Assembly: GCA_025062105.1 (NCBI GenBank)
Contig: JANXAQ010000171.1
Coordinates: 1 to 64,000, forward strand
DNA from: Thermoguttaceae bacterium
GTDB taxonomy: Bacteria > Planctomycetota > Planctomycetia > Pirellulales > Thermoguttaceae
Length of the DNA stretch: 64,000 nucleotides
Reading direction: 5' to 3'
The translations under genes and the position numbers were made by a program. The notes beneath the pieces were generated by a model. The model was given only the letters and a program-made list of their open reading frames with translations, was not told the origin of the DNA and did not search any database. Below, piece by piece: positions 1 to 8,740 of the stretch; positions within the stretch are counted from its first letter, which is position 1, and each line of letters begins with the position of its first letter.

Positions 1-1
1 A

Positions 2-139
2 GACGAGCCAGGCAATAGTGTACATAAAGATCAACTCCGCTATTGGGAAGGGCAGATTTTGGGGAACCCCTATCTGCCAGTAGTCAAGAGCGTGTTTGAA
101 AAGATGGTCGAGGAATACGGGACTGAGGAACACAAGTAG
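2..139 (+). CDS. C-terminal fragment of an unknown protein (5' end outside window)
   Basis: An open frame enters from the left edge and runs 45 codons to a TAG stop. The predicted tail is hydrophilic, rich in Glu, Lys and Tyr, and reads like a natural soluble C-terminus (for example WEGQILGNPYLPVVKSVFEK). I do not recognise the family. No start or upstream domain is visible, so no function is proposed. The frame could be spurious because the opposite strand also carries a decayed coding frame over part of this stretch. Confidence 0.4.
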   Translation, partial: DEPGNSVHKDQLRYWEGQILGNPYLPVVKSVFEKMVEEYGTEEHK

Positions 140-1112
140 GCTGTGTCGCCAAGCAGTACTAGGAACTGGCTGAACCCCCAGCTGCTCAAAGCCTCCTGCC
201 AACCGAACGTGGCCAACCCCATCACCGTCAACTTCAACCCCACATACCTAACCGCACAAACCCCAACGGATGCCGTCCAAAAGCAGCTTCTGGACCGGAT
301 GCTGGAATCGAACCGGAGTTTTACGACTCCAATAAAGCCGAGCGACGAGCAGCCAGGCCAAAACAGCCCAGCCAACAGCTTTTCGGACAGTGGGCAGCGA
401 CACGATCTGCCCCATATACCATAGGCTGAGCACTATCCCCGTTCCATAAATTAATAGGCATGTATTCCCGTCGAAAGTCACGGCTCGGGTTAATTCCAAA
501 CGCTCATGCCAATCCGGCAGAAACCAAACTTGTACAAATATATCTGCCTATATATAGATACACACAGTTCTTCCTAGCAGTCCCCTTGGCCCACTCTTCC
601 AAAAGATCCCAAGAAATATCGGCGTACTACGGAACAAAAAGAAGAAGATCGGAGGATATCGGCCAGGTAGAATTGCTCGGCCAGGATCACAATGGAGCAT
701 AAATGTTCTCAAAAACTTCGCGTGGGCAGAAAATCTTCCAGCACATAAGGAATCCGGATTAGTCCTGCCTCGGCGCCTGCCAATAACAGTATCCCTCCAC
801 TAGATAATGAAGCAACAGAATGCTTACCGTCAGCCCAGATAGTGTGCTATCCGAAGGCTAGCGGGCGGGAGGCGGCTTAGACCCATCCTCACCCAAAGCC
901 CTGAAGTCTCCACGAACCTCTCGGCTACAAAGTTGAGCCCCTGGATCACTGGTAACAAAACCAACGAGAAAAACTCTGGGGTGGGAGAGCATATGTGAGA
1001 CGGCCATGCCGAATATATACATACCTCGCCAAAAATCTATGCGTTGATTCCCAGAAATATTTCTAACCGAAGGAGCAGACAAAACCGCTTCAGAACCGCC
1101 ATGGGAATTCAT
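75..1112 (-). pseudogene. Decayed multi-pass membrane protein, OpgC/acyltransferase-like N-terminus
   Basis: Minus-strand coding traces run from just after the CYTH gene stop towards the left edge, but the frame is broken several times. The first piece (1112 to 858) has the motif RIDFWRGMYIFGMAVSHML, which resembles the N-terminal first membrane segment of OpgC-type and related membrane acyltransferases (consensus roughly R-x-D-F-x-R-G ... H). Later pieces in shifted frames are strongly hydrophobic (for example near 840-750, and 499-248 with segments such as AVGWAVLAWLLVARLYW). An in-frame TAG interrupts the frame near 555, and a frame change is needed near 250. The gene would have followed the CYTH gene with a 13-bp gap, as in an operon. 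The acyltransferase assignment rests on one motif; the decay is inferred from the broken frames. Confidence 0.38.
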
Positions 1113-1125
1113 CGATTGCGATCAT

Positions 1126-1650
1126 TTATCTAGAGGGCAACTTTTCCTCTTTAAGATCGGCGTAGGAGCCGGCCAATAGGTCCTCCGACTGGATGTGGAA
1201 TATCTGGACCAGATGGGCCAGCTGGGTCTGGGCCTCGGCTTCCCCTTGATCGGGTCCTAGCATCGCCTCAAACTCTAGGAATGTACCCATACCGGGCAAT
1301 TCATCCAGATGAATCCGTACATTCTGCCAGAGAAAAATCTCCCGCCGCTTTTGCACAACCCCCCGGATGCCCAGAGCAGCCGCTAGCACCGTTTTTACAG
1401 TTTCCGGATTGGCTACCGGCGCTCGGTAATACAGGCTGCAGCGAGCCTGGGGCTGATCCGGCCGATCATACCAGATAAGTTCCGCCTGCAGGCCGTTGAT
1501 CTGACGGAGTTTCAATCGGCCTTGGCCCACTCGAAAATAGGTATCTATCTGCTCCTGGCAGCCGACGTATCGAGCCTCCAAAGTCGCGAGGATCTTTCGG
1601 GCTTCGGCCAGGTCACCAAGTCGAGATTTTAACTCTATATTTTTACCCAT
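1126..1650 (-). CDS. CYTH-domain protein (class IV adenylate cyclase-like / triphosphate tunnel enzyme)
   Basis: This 174-residue protein has the compact size of a stand-alone CYTH (CyaB/thiamine-triphosphatase) domain. The N-terminal strand carries NIELKSR, the charged tunnel motif. It is followed by a DTYFRVGQGRLKLR segment typical of the CyaB branch, an ELIWYDRPDQ strand, an HLDELPGMGTFLEFEAML strand and a C-terminal SYADL motif. These enzymes bind triphosphate substrates and metal inside a beta-barrel tunnel. Some make cAMP and others hydrolyse inorganic or organic triphosphates, so the exact activity cannot be read from sequence. A GAGGAA ribosome site lies about 8 nt before the ATG. Upstream DNA is filled with repeat elements. 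The neighbour downstream is a decayed membrane protein. Confidence 0.85.
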   Translation of the reverse strand: MGKNIELKSRLGDLAEARKILATLEARYVGCQEQIDTYFRVGQGRLKLRQINGLQAELIWYDRPDQPQARCSLYYRAPVANPETVKTVLAAALGIRGVVQKRREIFLWQNVRIHLDELPGMGTFLEFEAMLGPDQGEAEAQTQLAHLVQIFHIQSEDLLAGSYADLKEEKLPSR

Positions 1651-1699
1651 AGTGGTTGTTCCTCATACTTGGGCTTTTGTCATTTTTTAAAAGTTCGTT

Positions 1700-1807
1700 G
1701 ACTTTGTTGAAAGGTTCTCCTCCCAGGGGATGTTTTGCCATTCTGATTGCATTTGCTCCACTTTTGAGGGGTTTATGAGTCCAACCGAAAACCTGTTCAA
1801 TAGAGCC
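1700..1807. mobile_element. Family C element, copy C1 (108 bp)
   Basis: The ends are imperfect inverted repeats, GACTTTGTTGAAAGG on the left and a CTGTTCAATAGAGCC match on the right. The interior closely matches the copies at 29223 and 48983 (GGATGTTTTGCC, GGGTTTATGAGTCCAACC). There is no coding capacity. The degraded ends suggest this is the oldest of the three copies. Confidence 0.75.
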
Positions 1808-1821
1808 AACTTCTTTTTCAA

Positions 1822-2161
1822 CTCGAGCTTTGCCATTTTTTAAGGGAACCTTTGCAAAATCCTGAACACATAGTGCACTTCATGACCTTTTGATTCTTAG
1901 GCCTTCCGTTCTCCTAGTCGAAGATCTACTATCTATTGGCTGCTAGCAATGCTAGCAACTCTATATGTTGGGCTAAAAGGACCACAAGCCAAAATAGTAT
2001 AAAAATATCCTTCTTGAATTATGCAGAGGTTCCTAAGTTCTTTTATTTCAGGAAGTTAGAATTTGAGAAATCTTTATTCACAAAGTCCCTAACTTAAAGA
2101 TGTTCAAAGGGTTAGGATATCCCAAAAGAGGCGGCACCCTGGAAAATGGCAAAAATCGAGT
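1822..2161 (+). mobile_element. Family B element, copy B1, interrupted by A1
   Basis: The left end ACTCGAGCTTTGCCATTTTT and right end GGAAAATGGCAAAAATCGAG form the family B inverted repeat. The element is split by the 189-bp A1 copy and one 4-bp duplication; removing these leaves about 147 bp, the usual B length. A degenerate second B-like right half follows to about 2287, ending in AAAATGGCAAAAGCAGAG. Confidence 0.75.
1845..2033 (-). mobile_element. Family A element, copy A1 (189 bp), nested in B1
   Basis: It begins GGAACCTTTGCAAAATCC and ends AATTATGCAGAGGTTCC, the inverted ends of family A. The internal blocks CTACTATCTATTGG, GCTAGCAATGCTAGC and AGTATAAAAATATCC are conserved with other copies. 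The tetranucleotide TAAG lies directly on both sides (1841-1844 and 2034-2037) as a target-site duplication. Confidence 0.85.
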
Positions 2162-2287
2162 TTTTCAACTGGGGAGTAGGATTTGAGGATTCTCTGTTCA
2201 GGAAATGTCCCAACTCCAATATTTTCAAAGAGTTAAGACATCTAAAGGAGGTTGCCCCCCTGAAAAATGGCAAAAGCAGAGCCTCAC
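2162..2287 (+). repeat. Degenerate family B right part
   Basis: The stretch repeats the body of the preceding B copy (GGATTTGAGGATTC, TTCAGGAAATGTCC, CCAATATTTTCAAAGAGTTA) and ends AAAATGGCAAAAGCAGAGCC. The left inverted repeat is shared with or lost into the right end of B1, as if one B copy lies directly against another. Confidence 0.55.
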
Positions 2288-2423
2288 GGCGCAGGAAAAC
2301 AATCATGGTACTCTCTTCGGCAGAAACAGGATAAAGTAGTTTGTACTTTTTTGCGGTCGGTGCTCTGCTATAATAGTCATCCTGCATTGTGAGTTACTGT
2401 GGTTTCTACTTCGCCAAGCAGTG

Positions 2424-4844
2424 CTATGAAACTGCTGGTGCTGGATTTCCGGGCGGCGGTTCCCGGAGGGGCAATTGAAAGACCAGTTCTCGCACCTGCT
2501 CCAAGGCCCATTCGGCCTGATGGAGCAGAAGGCGGCATCGGTCCTTGGGTAACATAGGGCCAAAAGGCGAAGATGCCCAGTCCAGGGATTGGCTAAGACG
2601 TTCTTCTGACAGAAAGCACGGTCGGTTGGCTAGAGCAGGATGGGAAGGGGAAGACGGCGGCTGGGGGGTGTCTGTCGGGGCGAAAAAAGCCTCTGGGGTT
2701 CCCTTCGCCATTAGAGTTTCGGTCGATCTTGGATATTTATATATTCGTTCCCCTTTAGCCCAACTGCGGATCGTTTCCACCAGGACTTCCATTGCTCGCA
2801 GAAGGGCAGCATCTCGGTGGCTGGGCTGGAGAGCAAAATGCAATTGGGCATCGGCTCGGTCGGCCAACTGGGCCGCCCACGGATTCATCCAGCCCGGCTG
2901 CGGACGAAGATAATCCCGATAACTTCGTACCCGTCCCGGCGCCAGCAATCCTCGATACTCCAAATCTCGTCGGGTTTGGCTGTCGTAAAGGGGAATGGTA
3001 AACGGACTGCTAGCAATGCGCATCCCCGGCCGACGTAGCGCCGCTTGCACTAGTAGCCAAACCGCATCCACCACTTCCTCCGGCGTACTCTGAAAATCGC
3101 TCAGGAGAATAAAGACGGTATAATCCTGGCGGGTGGCTTCCAGGGCGTCGGCCACTTGCTGGAGTTGGGCTACAGTGTGACGTTTCTGCCAGCGGTGCAG
3201 CTGTTCCGGATGAAACGACTCCCCACCCAGTTGGATCATCGGTTTAAGTCGGTCGATCCACTCAAAAAGTTCCTGATCCACTTGACCACGCCGATTCAAC
3301 AAGCTCCGGGGGTTGGTTTGGAAGCTAAGCCGATATCGGTATTTCAAGGGGCTTGATTCCCAAAGTCGAAAAAACTGGATGGCCCGATCCCGTAGCAAGA
3401 AAAAATCTTCATCATATACAGCAGCCCATGCGACCCGAAGCTTTTGCCATTCAGGCTGTTTGGTATAGGCGAAAAGAGGCCACCGCTGAACAGGAAGGCG
3501 GCCCGCCTGCACCAACTCATCAGCACGCTCGATCTCCTCCAGAAGCCGAGCCGCACTCTTCCACCGCACCTGAGAACCGTGCAACTTGGCGCAGAAGGTA
3601 CATCCGCCCGGACATCCCCGGCTACCAATAAAAAATAAACTCTCCATCGGTCGGTCGAATCCTTCCAGCAGCGACCAATCCAACCGGTTGGCTTCCAAAA
3701 CAGCCGAGCTAGCTATCGGCCGTACCCAATGCCTTCGTTGCCAGCTTTGGCTCCAACCGGTAGGAAAGTCCGGATCGGCACTCTGAAACTTTTCCCCGCT
3801 TTCTGCAAAAGCGGGGGGCAGTTGGCCAACCGGAGTCAATTCGACAGCCTGTGCAGCGTGTCTATAGGCATTCTGGGGTCCGATGGCTCCGCTGGCCGCA
3901 GGAGAAGCTTCGGCCATCCTGTCAGCCGGGTCGCTGGGGCCGGCTATTTGCTGGTTTAAATCGGCTCGGAGAGAAACAGACAGGGAGGCGGAAGGATGGG
4001 CATCGGGATCGGCAGCGGTCCGCCCGTAGCCATCGGCAGGCAACGTATTATGAAAGCACCGGCCGCCATATTCATACGCCAAGCCAGGAATTTCGACTAC
4101 CGATTCCTTGACATTCGATGTTCGAGCAAGACGAAGAAATTGAGCAAATGTTTCTTCTGCTTCTCCGGCAAATACATAGTCCGCTCCAAGATCTTGGAGG
4201 ACTTCGATCGGATGGCTGGTGGCGGTTGGCCCTCCCAGCACAATCTCCGCTTTGGAGAAGAGTCGGCAAGCCCGAATAAAACTAGCTACCTGCTCCTCAT
4301 CGGCACCTTCTAGGCGGAAGCCGATCACATGGGGTCGAAACCGAATCAGCCGATCCAAAAACGCCCCGCCTACCGCACCTAATGCATCCCACAACTCCGC
4401 CGAGAGACTTTGTCCGGTAAGAGGAAGATTCCAATTATAGACGAATTTTCCTACCTGATGGGTCGCCCTCTCATATTCTCCAATTGCCTGCCGGCAGTCT
4501 GGCCAAGCTAATCGGGTGGCATCGAACAGCTCGGCTCCTTCCGGCCGACAGAGGATATAAAAATCTATCTGTTGGTTCGGCCTTTGGATGATCCAACCGC
4601 CTGCCACTGGCATCAATTGGGCTTGGTCTGAAGTGGGGAGTGGGGCCTCTTCTAATCGCTCTTGGAGCCAATCTGGCACCCGGCCAGCACATAATTGGAC
4701 CGTTTCAACCGCCGAAAGCTGGAGCACTTTCGCCGGGTGTATCTGGCGAATGACCACCTGGGCCAGGCCCTGCGCGACTGCCCAACTGCCCACCTCCAGC
4801 AGACCGCTCGGCCAACCTGGTGTACCAAATAAAACCCGAATCAT
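2424..4844 (-). CDS. B12-binding-domain radical SAM protein
   Basis: This 806-residue protein has a Rossmann-like cobalamin-binding region at about residues 150-245 (PHVIGFRLEGADEEQ, IVLGGPTATSHP, LGADYVFAGEAEETF) and a radical SAM core from about 400. The core carries the [4Fe-4S] motif C411-x3-C415-x2-C418 (RGCPGGCTFC). No DxHxxG cobalamin histidine motif is visible, so cobalamin would be bound base-off without it, or not at all. Residues about 270-370 are a low-complexity Ala/Ser/Pro linker. The C-terminal 200 residues hold no recognised domain. The family modifies unactivated carbon centres or RNA/peptide substrates; the substrate here is unknown. It stands alone between repeat-filled gaps. 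Confidence 0.85.
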   Translation of the reverse strand: MIRVLFGTPGWPSGLLEVGSWAVAQGLAQVVIRQIHPAKVLQLSAVETVQLCAGRVPDWLQERLEEAPLPTSDQAQLMPVAGGWIIQRPNQQIDFYILCRPEGAELFDATRLAWPDCRQAIGEYERATHQVGKFVYNWNLPLTGQSLSAELWDALGAVGGAFLDRLIRFRPHVIGFRLEGADEEQVASFIRACRLFSKAEIVLGGPTATSHPIEVLQDLGADYVFAGEAEETFAQFLRLARTSNVKESVVEIPGLAYEYGGRCFHNTLPADGYGRTAADPDAHPSASLSVSLRADLNQQIAGPSDPADRMAEASPAASGAIGPQNAYRHAAQAVELTPVGQLPPAFAESGEKFQSADPDFPTGWSQSWQRRHWVRPIASSAVLEANRLDWSLLEGFDRPMESLFFIGSRGCPGGCTFCAKLHGSQVRWKSAARLLEEIERADELVQAGRLPVQRWPLFAYTKQPEWQKLRVAWAAVYDEDFFLLRDRAIQFFRLWESSPLKYRYRLSFQTNPRSLLNRRGQVDQELFEWIDRLKPMIQLGGESFHPEQLHRWQKRHTVAQLQQVADALEATRQDYTVFILLSDFQSTPEEVVDAVWLLVQAALRRPGMRIASSPFTIPLYDSQTRRDLEYRGLLAPGRVRSYRDYLRPQPGWMNPWAAQLADRADAQLHFALQPSHRDAALLRAMEVLVETIRSWAKGERIYKYPRSTETLMAKGTPEAFFAPTDTPQPPSSPSHPALANRPCFLSEERLSQSLDWASSPFGPMLPKDRCRLLLHQAEWALEQVRELVFQLPLREPPPGNPAPAVS

Positions 4845-4922
4845 CCATTTGGTCCTACGACGGCTATTACGGGTGAGATTTTCCAGTAAACTCCACTTTT
4901 GTCATTTTTAAGAACCTCTGCA

Positions 4923-5073
4923 AACTCCACTTTTGCCAATTTTCCTAACCGCTTTTGTTTCCAGGAGTTAGGACAAATGCTGCTTTTGTGCACCGAATTT
5001 CCTACCCCCGATAATCACAAGCAGTTCGAACATTACTCTTCCAGGCTGAAGCCAAAAGTGCCAAAAGTCGAGC
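4923..5073 (+). mobile_element. Family B element, copy B2, with duplicated left end
   Basis: It starts AACTCCACTTTTGCCAATTT and ends GTGCCAAAAGTCGAGCT. The left end is present twice (near 4889-4910 and 4923), separated by AACCTCTGC, a family A end. This looks like the scar of an A element that was lost or truncated. It abuts the A2 copy on the right. Confidence 0.7.
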
Positions 5074-5253
5074 TGCAAAATCTTGAACATGAGGTGAATC
5101 ATTTGAACTTTTGAAGCCATAGCTTTTAAACACTGCCATTTAAACACCTATTATATGTAGGAGCAGTGCTGCCAGAAACACAATATATTGGGTCAGCCCT
5201 GGAAGGAGCCAAAACGATATAAAAATATCTCCTTCGAATTATGCAGAGGTTCC
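5074..5253 (-). mobile_element. Family A element, copy A2
   Basis: It runs from GCAAAATCTTGAACATGAGG to AATTATGCAGAGGTTCC. The outermost left inverted repeat is missing, where the copy abuts the B2 right end. The block CGATATAAAAATATCTCC is conserved. It is more diverged in the middle than A1. Confidence 0.75.
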
Positions 5254-5385
5254 TTTTGTATTATTTCGAGCGGTTAGGCTTTGAGGATTCTTTGCGAACT
5301 GAATTTCCTAACGCCTATATTCTCAAAGGCTTAGTAGACCTTAAGGAGCTACCTCAAGAAATCGGCAAACCTGGACTCACGAAAA
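5254..5385 (+). repeat. Degenerate family B-like sequence
   Basis: Blocks TTAGGCTTTGAGGATTC, GAATTTCCTAACGCC and ATATTCTCAAAGGCTTAG match the B variants at 2162 and 33526. The terminal repeats are eroded. From here to the DUF1080 gene (5386-5787) I see no convincing gene, only the candidate promoter listed separately. Confidence 0.45.
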
Positions 5386-5671
5386 CCTTCTCCTATAGAT
5401 ACTATATTCGTACCACTTCGGGCTGGTAAGGGAACCTTTTTCTCTAGGAAATGCCATCTAGCGGAATTCCTGCAAACGGGGCGGTCTGGATTTCTTGGGG
5501 TGGAAGCAGGAAGGGGGGCCTGCTATTGCCCGATGGACAGTTGCGATTCTCCGCTTGACGGACGTGTTCCTATGGTTTTGTGTGTTTATGGCTACCCGCA
5601 GTTCCTGTGGCGGCTTTCTCTGGCAGCATGGGAGTGGTGAGGAGTTAGACTGGGAAATTGGTGGTTTCCGC

Positions 5672-5701
5672 TTGACATTGTCAGGAAAGTGGTCATGATA
5701 A
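5672..5701 (+). promoter_or_regulatory. Candidate sigma-70-type promoter for the DUF1080 gene
   Basis: A TTGACA hexamer at 5672-5677 is followed after 18 bp by TGATAA at 5696-5701, about 86 bp before the ATG at 5788. The match is by eye only and planctomycete promoters are poorly defined. Confidence 0.3.
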
Positions 5702-5787
5702 AAGCAAGTTTTTAGCTGGATGCCGATAGAACTTACTGAATGGAAGGGTTTGTGTTTTCTCTGGCTTGTTTTGGTGGGAGGTGAACC

Positions 5788-6438
5788 ATGTTGCGACAAG
5801 ATTCTTGGCTAGGTTGGCTGTTTTTGGCTGTTGGTCTGGTAGCAGCAGGGGGCGCTGGTGGGACGTTAGCGGCTGAGGGAGAAAAACCGGCCCTCCAAGC
5901 CGACTGGAAGCCTCTGATGGATGGTAAAACGCTGGCCGGCTGGCATCCGGTGGGCATGGGCCGCTGGACCGTAGAAGACGGCGCTTTTGTCGGTCGGGCC
6001 AACAACGAGAAACTATATGGCCTTTTGTTTAGTGATAAAACATTCAAAAATTTTGTCGTGCGATTCAAGTTCCGATGTCCCAGCGGCGACAGCGGCTTCT
6101 ATATCCGTACCATTTTCAAAGAGCCAGATCAGGCTCATGGCTTGCAGATCCAGGTAGGCCCTGCTGGCAGCGGTTGCGGCGGAATCTACGAAAGCTATGG
6201 CCGCGGCTGGCTGGTCAAACCGCCTGTCGAACTAGAAAAGAAATTGCTAAAAACCGATGATTGGAACACCATGCAGATCGAAGCCCAGGGCCCGAAGATC
6301 GTCGTTACTCTTAACGGCGTGAAAACCGCGGAACTGGTGGATGAAAAAGGTCGGCCGGAAGGCCATTTTGCCCTCCAAATGCATGCCGGCTGCCTCATGG
6401 AAGTCCGCTTCAAAGACATTGAAATCCAGGAGAAGTAA
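5788..6438 (+). CDS. Secreted DUF1080 (3-keto-disaccharide hydrolase-like) protein
   Basis: This 216-residue protein has an N-terminal signal peptide (hydrophobic residues 8-28, probable cleavage after TLAA near 30), then one DUF1080 domain of concanavalin-like fold: FKPLMDGKTL-like strand (WKPLMDGKTLAGWHPVG), a WTVEDGAFVG strand, SGDSGFYIRT, and the closing strand GHFALQMHAG with VRFKDIEIQ. The family is greatly expanded in planctomycetes and some members act on 3-keto-glucosides. Here the substrate is unknown. A strong GGAGGTGA ribosome site lies 4 nt before the ATG. The gene stands alone between repeat-filled gaps, so it is probably monocistronic. Confidence 0.88.
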   Translation: MLRQDSWLGWLFLAVGLVAAGGAGGTLAAEGEKPALQADWKPLMDGKTLAGWHPVGMGRWTVEDGAFVGRANNEKLYGLLFSDKTFKNFVVRFKFRCPSGDSGFYIRTIFKEPDQAHGLQIQVGPAGSGCGGIYESYGRGWLVKPPVELEKKLLKTDDWNTMQIEAQGPKIVVTLNGVKTAELVDEKGRPEGHFALQMHAGCLMEVRFKDIEIQEK

Positions 6439-6453
6439 TCGCCCAATACTTGG

Positions 6454-6590
6454 AAGCTCCACCTGTTGGACTTTTGCTATTTTTCCTAACTGCGTTGGTT
6501 GCTGGGAGTTACGGGAAACGATTCTTTCGTGCCTGTAGTTTGCTAACGCCAATAATTCTAGGGAGTTAATCGCTTCTAGCAAAATGGAGC
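6454..6590 (+). mobile_element. Family B element, diverged copy B4
   Basis: It starts AGCTCCACCTGTTGGACTTT and ends TAGCAAAATGGAGC. The body retains TTTTTCCTAACTGC, GGGAGTTACGGG and CCAATAATTCTAGGGAGTTA. It abuts the family A copy A3 on the right and starts 15 bp after the DUF1080 stop. Confidence 0.6.
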
Positions 6591-6796
6591 ATCTGCATAA
6601 TTCAAAGGGGATATTTTGATACCATTTTGGCTGGTCCTCCCCCTAACACAACATAGCAGTCCCCAATTGATAGTAGATATCCAGATAGGACAACCGAACG
6701 GCGAGACAATCGAAGGTTCACGGGGTTCCCTATATGTTCAGGATTATGCAGAGGTTCCTATAAAAATATCTGCTTCGAATTATCCGGAGGTTCCCT
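6591..6796 (+). mobile_element. Family A element A3 plus a second A end
   Basis: The copy runs from ATCTGCATAATTCAAAGGGG to GGATTATGCAGAGGTTCC (6758). It is shortened to about 168 bp by loss in the middle. It is followed directly by a 38-bp inverted A end (TATAAAAATATCTGC ... GGAGGTTCC), the mark of a second, mostly deleted copy. The remaining 6797-7224 holds nothing I recognise except the leader of the next gene. Confidence 0.75.
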
Positions 6797-7224
6797 AACC
6801 GCCGGAAATCTAGCTTTCCACAGCAGCTATCCATGCTATTCTGGATAGGAAGAGATTTACACCTCTGCAGAAAGCCTAGCCCCTGGCTTTGGAGCCTGAT
6901 TTTGGCATTTGGGTTTTTGTTCTTCCAGATGCCAGGCAGATCCCGTTGGATGGAACTGGCCTGTAGCTATCTTTCTTTCTCATCCTTCCTAAACGTATCA
7001 CAAAAAAATCTGCCCCACCGCAGATGCAGTTTGGCCACTGCGCTGAAATGTAAGAAGGCCAGTTGTTGGCCAAAGCTGGCTTAGTGGAGTTGGAAGGCTA
7101 GGATGTTCTTATCTTGCCCAATGAGCTACTAAATTTCAGTCGTTCTTTGTTTTAAACTCTCCCTTGACCGGTTACGGGGGTTGATTTTAGGATAAAGGAT
7201 TCCAGCTAGTCTAGAGGTAGGTTT

Positions 7225-8529
7225 ATGAAACCGATCAAGGTGGCTATTATTGGGTTTGGCACGGTGGGTTCTGGGGTGGCCAAGCTGCTGTTGGAGGAGC
7301 GGGAGCGACTTGCGCGGCAGGTAGGCTGCCCCTTGGAACTGGCCCGGGTGGTGGATGTGGATTTAGAGCGGCCTAGGAATGTGCGGTTGCCGCCGGGACT
7401 ACTGACCGATCAGCTTTCCACCGTATTGGAAGACCCTGAAATCCAGATCGCCGTAGAACTGATCGGCGGGTTGGAACCGGCCCGAACGATTGTACTTCGG
7501 CTGCTGGAGGCAGGCAAAGATGTGGTAACAGCAAATAAAGCCCTGTTGGCCGAGCATGGCACGGAACTATTTGAGGCTGCCCGCAAATATGGCCGTTCCA
7601 TTGCTTTTGAAGCCTCGGTTGCTGGCGGTATCCCAATTATTGCTGCCATTGCGGAAAGCCTTGCTGCTAACCAAATCCAATCCATCTATGGGATTCTGAA
7701 CGGTACGACGAATTTCATCCTCACCCAGATGGCCGAGCAAGGAAGCATGTATGCCGACGCGCTTCGCACGGCGCAGCAGCTGGGTTATGCCGAAGCCGAT
7801 CCCAGCTTGGACGTTAACGGCACCGATGCCGCCCAGAAATTGGCCATTTTGGCCCATTTAGCTTTCGGCGTACACGTGCGCTGGCAAGAGATTCCGCGTA
7901 CCGGGATTGATACCGTGCAGGCGGCCGACATGAAGTATGCAGCCGAATTGGGCTATACGATTAAGCTGTTGGCTGTAGCGGAGTTGGTTGGAGGCGGTCT
8001 GGAGCTGCATGTATCGCCCACGTTGGTAAGTCGGCACAATCCTTTAGCGCATGTACGCGGAGCGTTTAATGCCATTCGGGTTGTAGGCGATGCGGTGGGG
8101 CCGGTATTTTTCCATGGGCAGGGAGCCGGACAAATGCCTACCGCCTCCGCCGTGACCGCCGACATCATCAGTACCGCCCTGGGCCGTACCGCTATCACCT
8201 TCCGCACGCTTCGGCTCTGGTCGCCAGATCGACCTTCCGTGGTCCCCCTTCGGGACCCGGCTGCTATAAGCAGCCGTTATTACCTTCGGCTGAATGTAGA
8301 AGATCGGCCCGGCGTGTTGGCCGAAATCGCTGGCATCCTCGGCGCCCATCAAGTCTCTATCGCCTCGGTCATCCAACACGAAACTGAAGAGCCGGGGGAT
8401 CATCCCATGGTCCCGTTGGTCATAATGACCCACTCCGCCCCCGCTGGTAAATTAGCCGAATCATTAGCCAAAATCGAACGTCTCTCCTGTGTGGAACCGG
8501 GCGTAGTCTGCATGAGAGTACTTAGTTAA
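7225..8529 (+). CDS. hom: Homoserine dehydrogenase
   Basis: This enzyme reduces aspartate semialdehyde to homoserine with NAD(P)H, the branch point to threonine and methionine. The 434 residues match the usual length of ACT-containing homoserine dehydrogenases. The order is a Rossmann dinucleotide site (GFGTVGSGVAKLL, residues 8-20), the catalytic region (GILNGTTNFILTQM near 158-171, then the AEADPSLDVNGTDAAQKLAI segment) and a C-terminal ACT domain from about 352 (YYLRLNVEDRPGVLAEIAG), which usually senses threonine. A GAGGT ribosome site precedes the ATG. Aspartokinase and a likely homoserine kinase lie 26 kb away. A 25-bp direct repeat covers the last codons and stop. Confidence 0.95.
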   Translation: MKPIKVAIIGFGTVGSGVAKLLLEERERLARQVGCPLELARVVDVDLERPRNVRLPPGLLTDQLSTVLEDPEIQIAVELIGGLEPARTIVLRLLEAGKDVVTANKALLAEHGTELFEAARKYGRSIAFEASVAGGIPIIAAIAESLAANQIQSIYGILNGTTNFILTQMAEQGSMYADALRTAQQLGYAEADPSLDVNGTDAAQKLAILAHLAFGVHVRWQEIPRTGIDTVQAADMKYAAELGYTIKLLAVAELVGGGLELHVSPTLVSRHNPLAHVRGAFNAIRVVGDAVGPVFFHGQGAGQMPTASAVTADIISTALGRTAITFRTLRLWSPDRPSVVPLRDPAAISSRYYLRLNVEDRPGVLAEIAGILGAHQVSIASVIQHETEEPGDHPMVPLVIMTHSAPAGKLAESLAKIERLSCVEPGVVCMRVLS

Positions 8530-8555
8530 AGTCTGCATGAGAGTACTTAGTTAAA
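8506..8555 (+). repeat. Perfect 25-bp tandem duplication over the hom stop codon
   Basis: The unit starting GTCTGCATGAGAGTACTTAG occurs at 8506-8530 and again, identically, at 8531-8555. The first unit encodes the last residues of homoserine dehydrogenase and its TAA. The second copy lies entirely after the stop, so the protein is unchanged. Confidence 0.95.
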
Positions 8556-8740
8556 GGGACGTGGCCGGGGAGGTCTACGAGGGAAATAGTGGGGGACAAC
8601 GGGGGCGTGGTGAAGGCGCCTGGTTACGTGGCTAGCAATAAGCACACTGCGATGTACGTCGCGGAGAACCGATTCCCGATAAACGATGGATCGGGCAGGC
8701 GGGTTTTCCTCGCCAACATCTCGGACGGGAGGGGCAAACC

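Noticed and set aside
281-345. Possible tRNA T-arm on the minus strand (GGTTCGATTCC)
   Set aside because: The T-stem does not pair at two of five positions and no acceptor or anticodon stem is found nearby.
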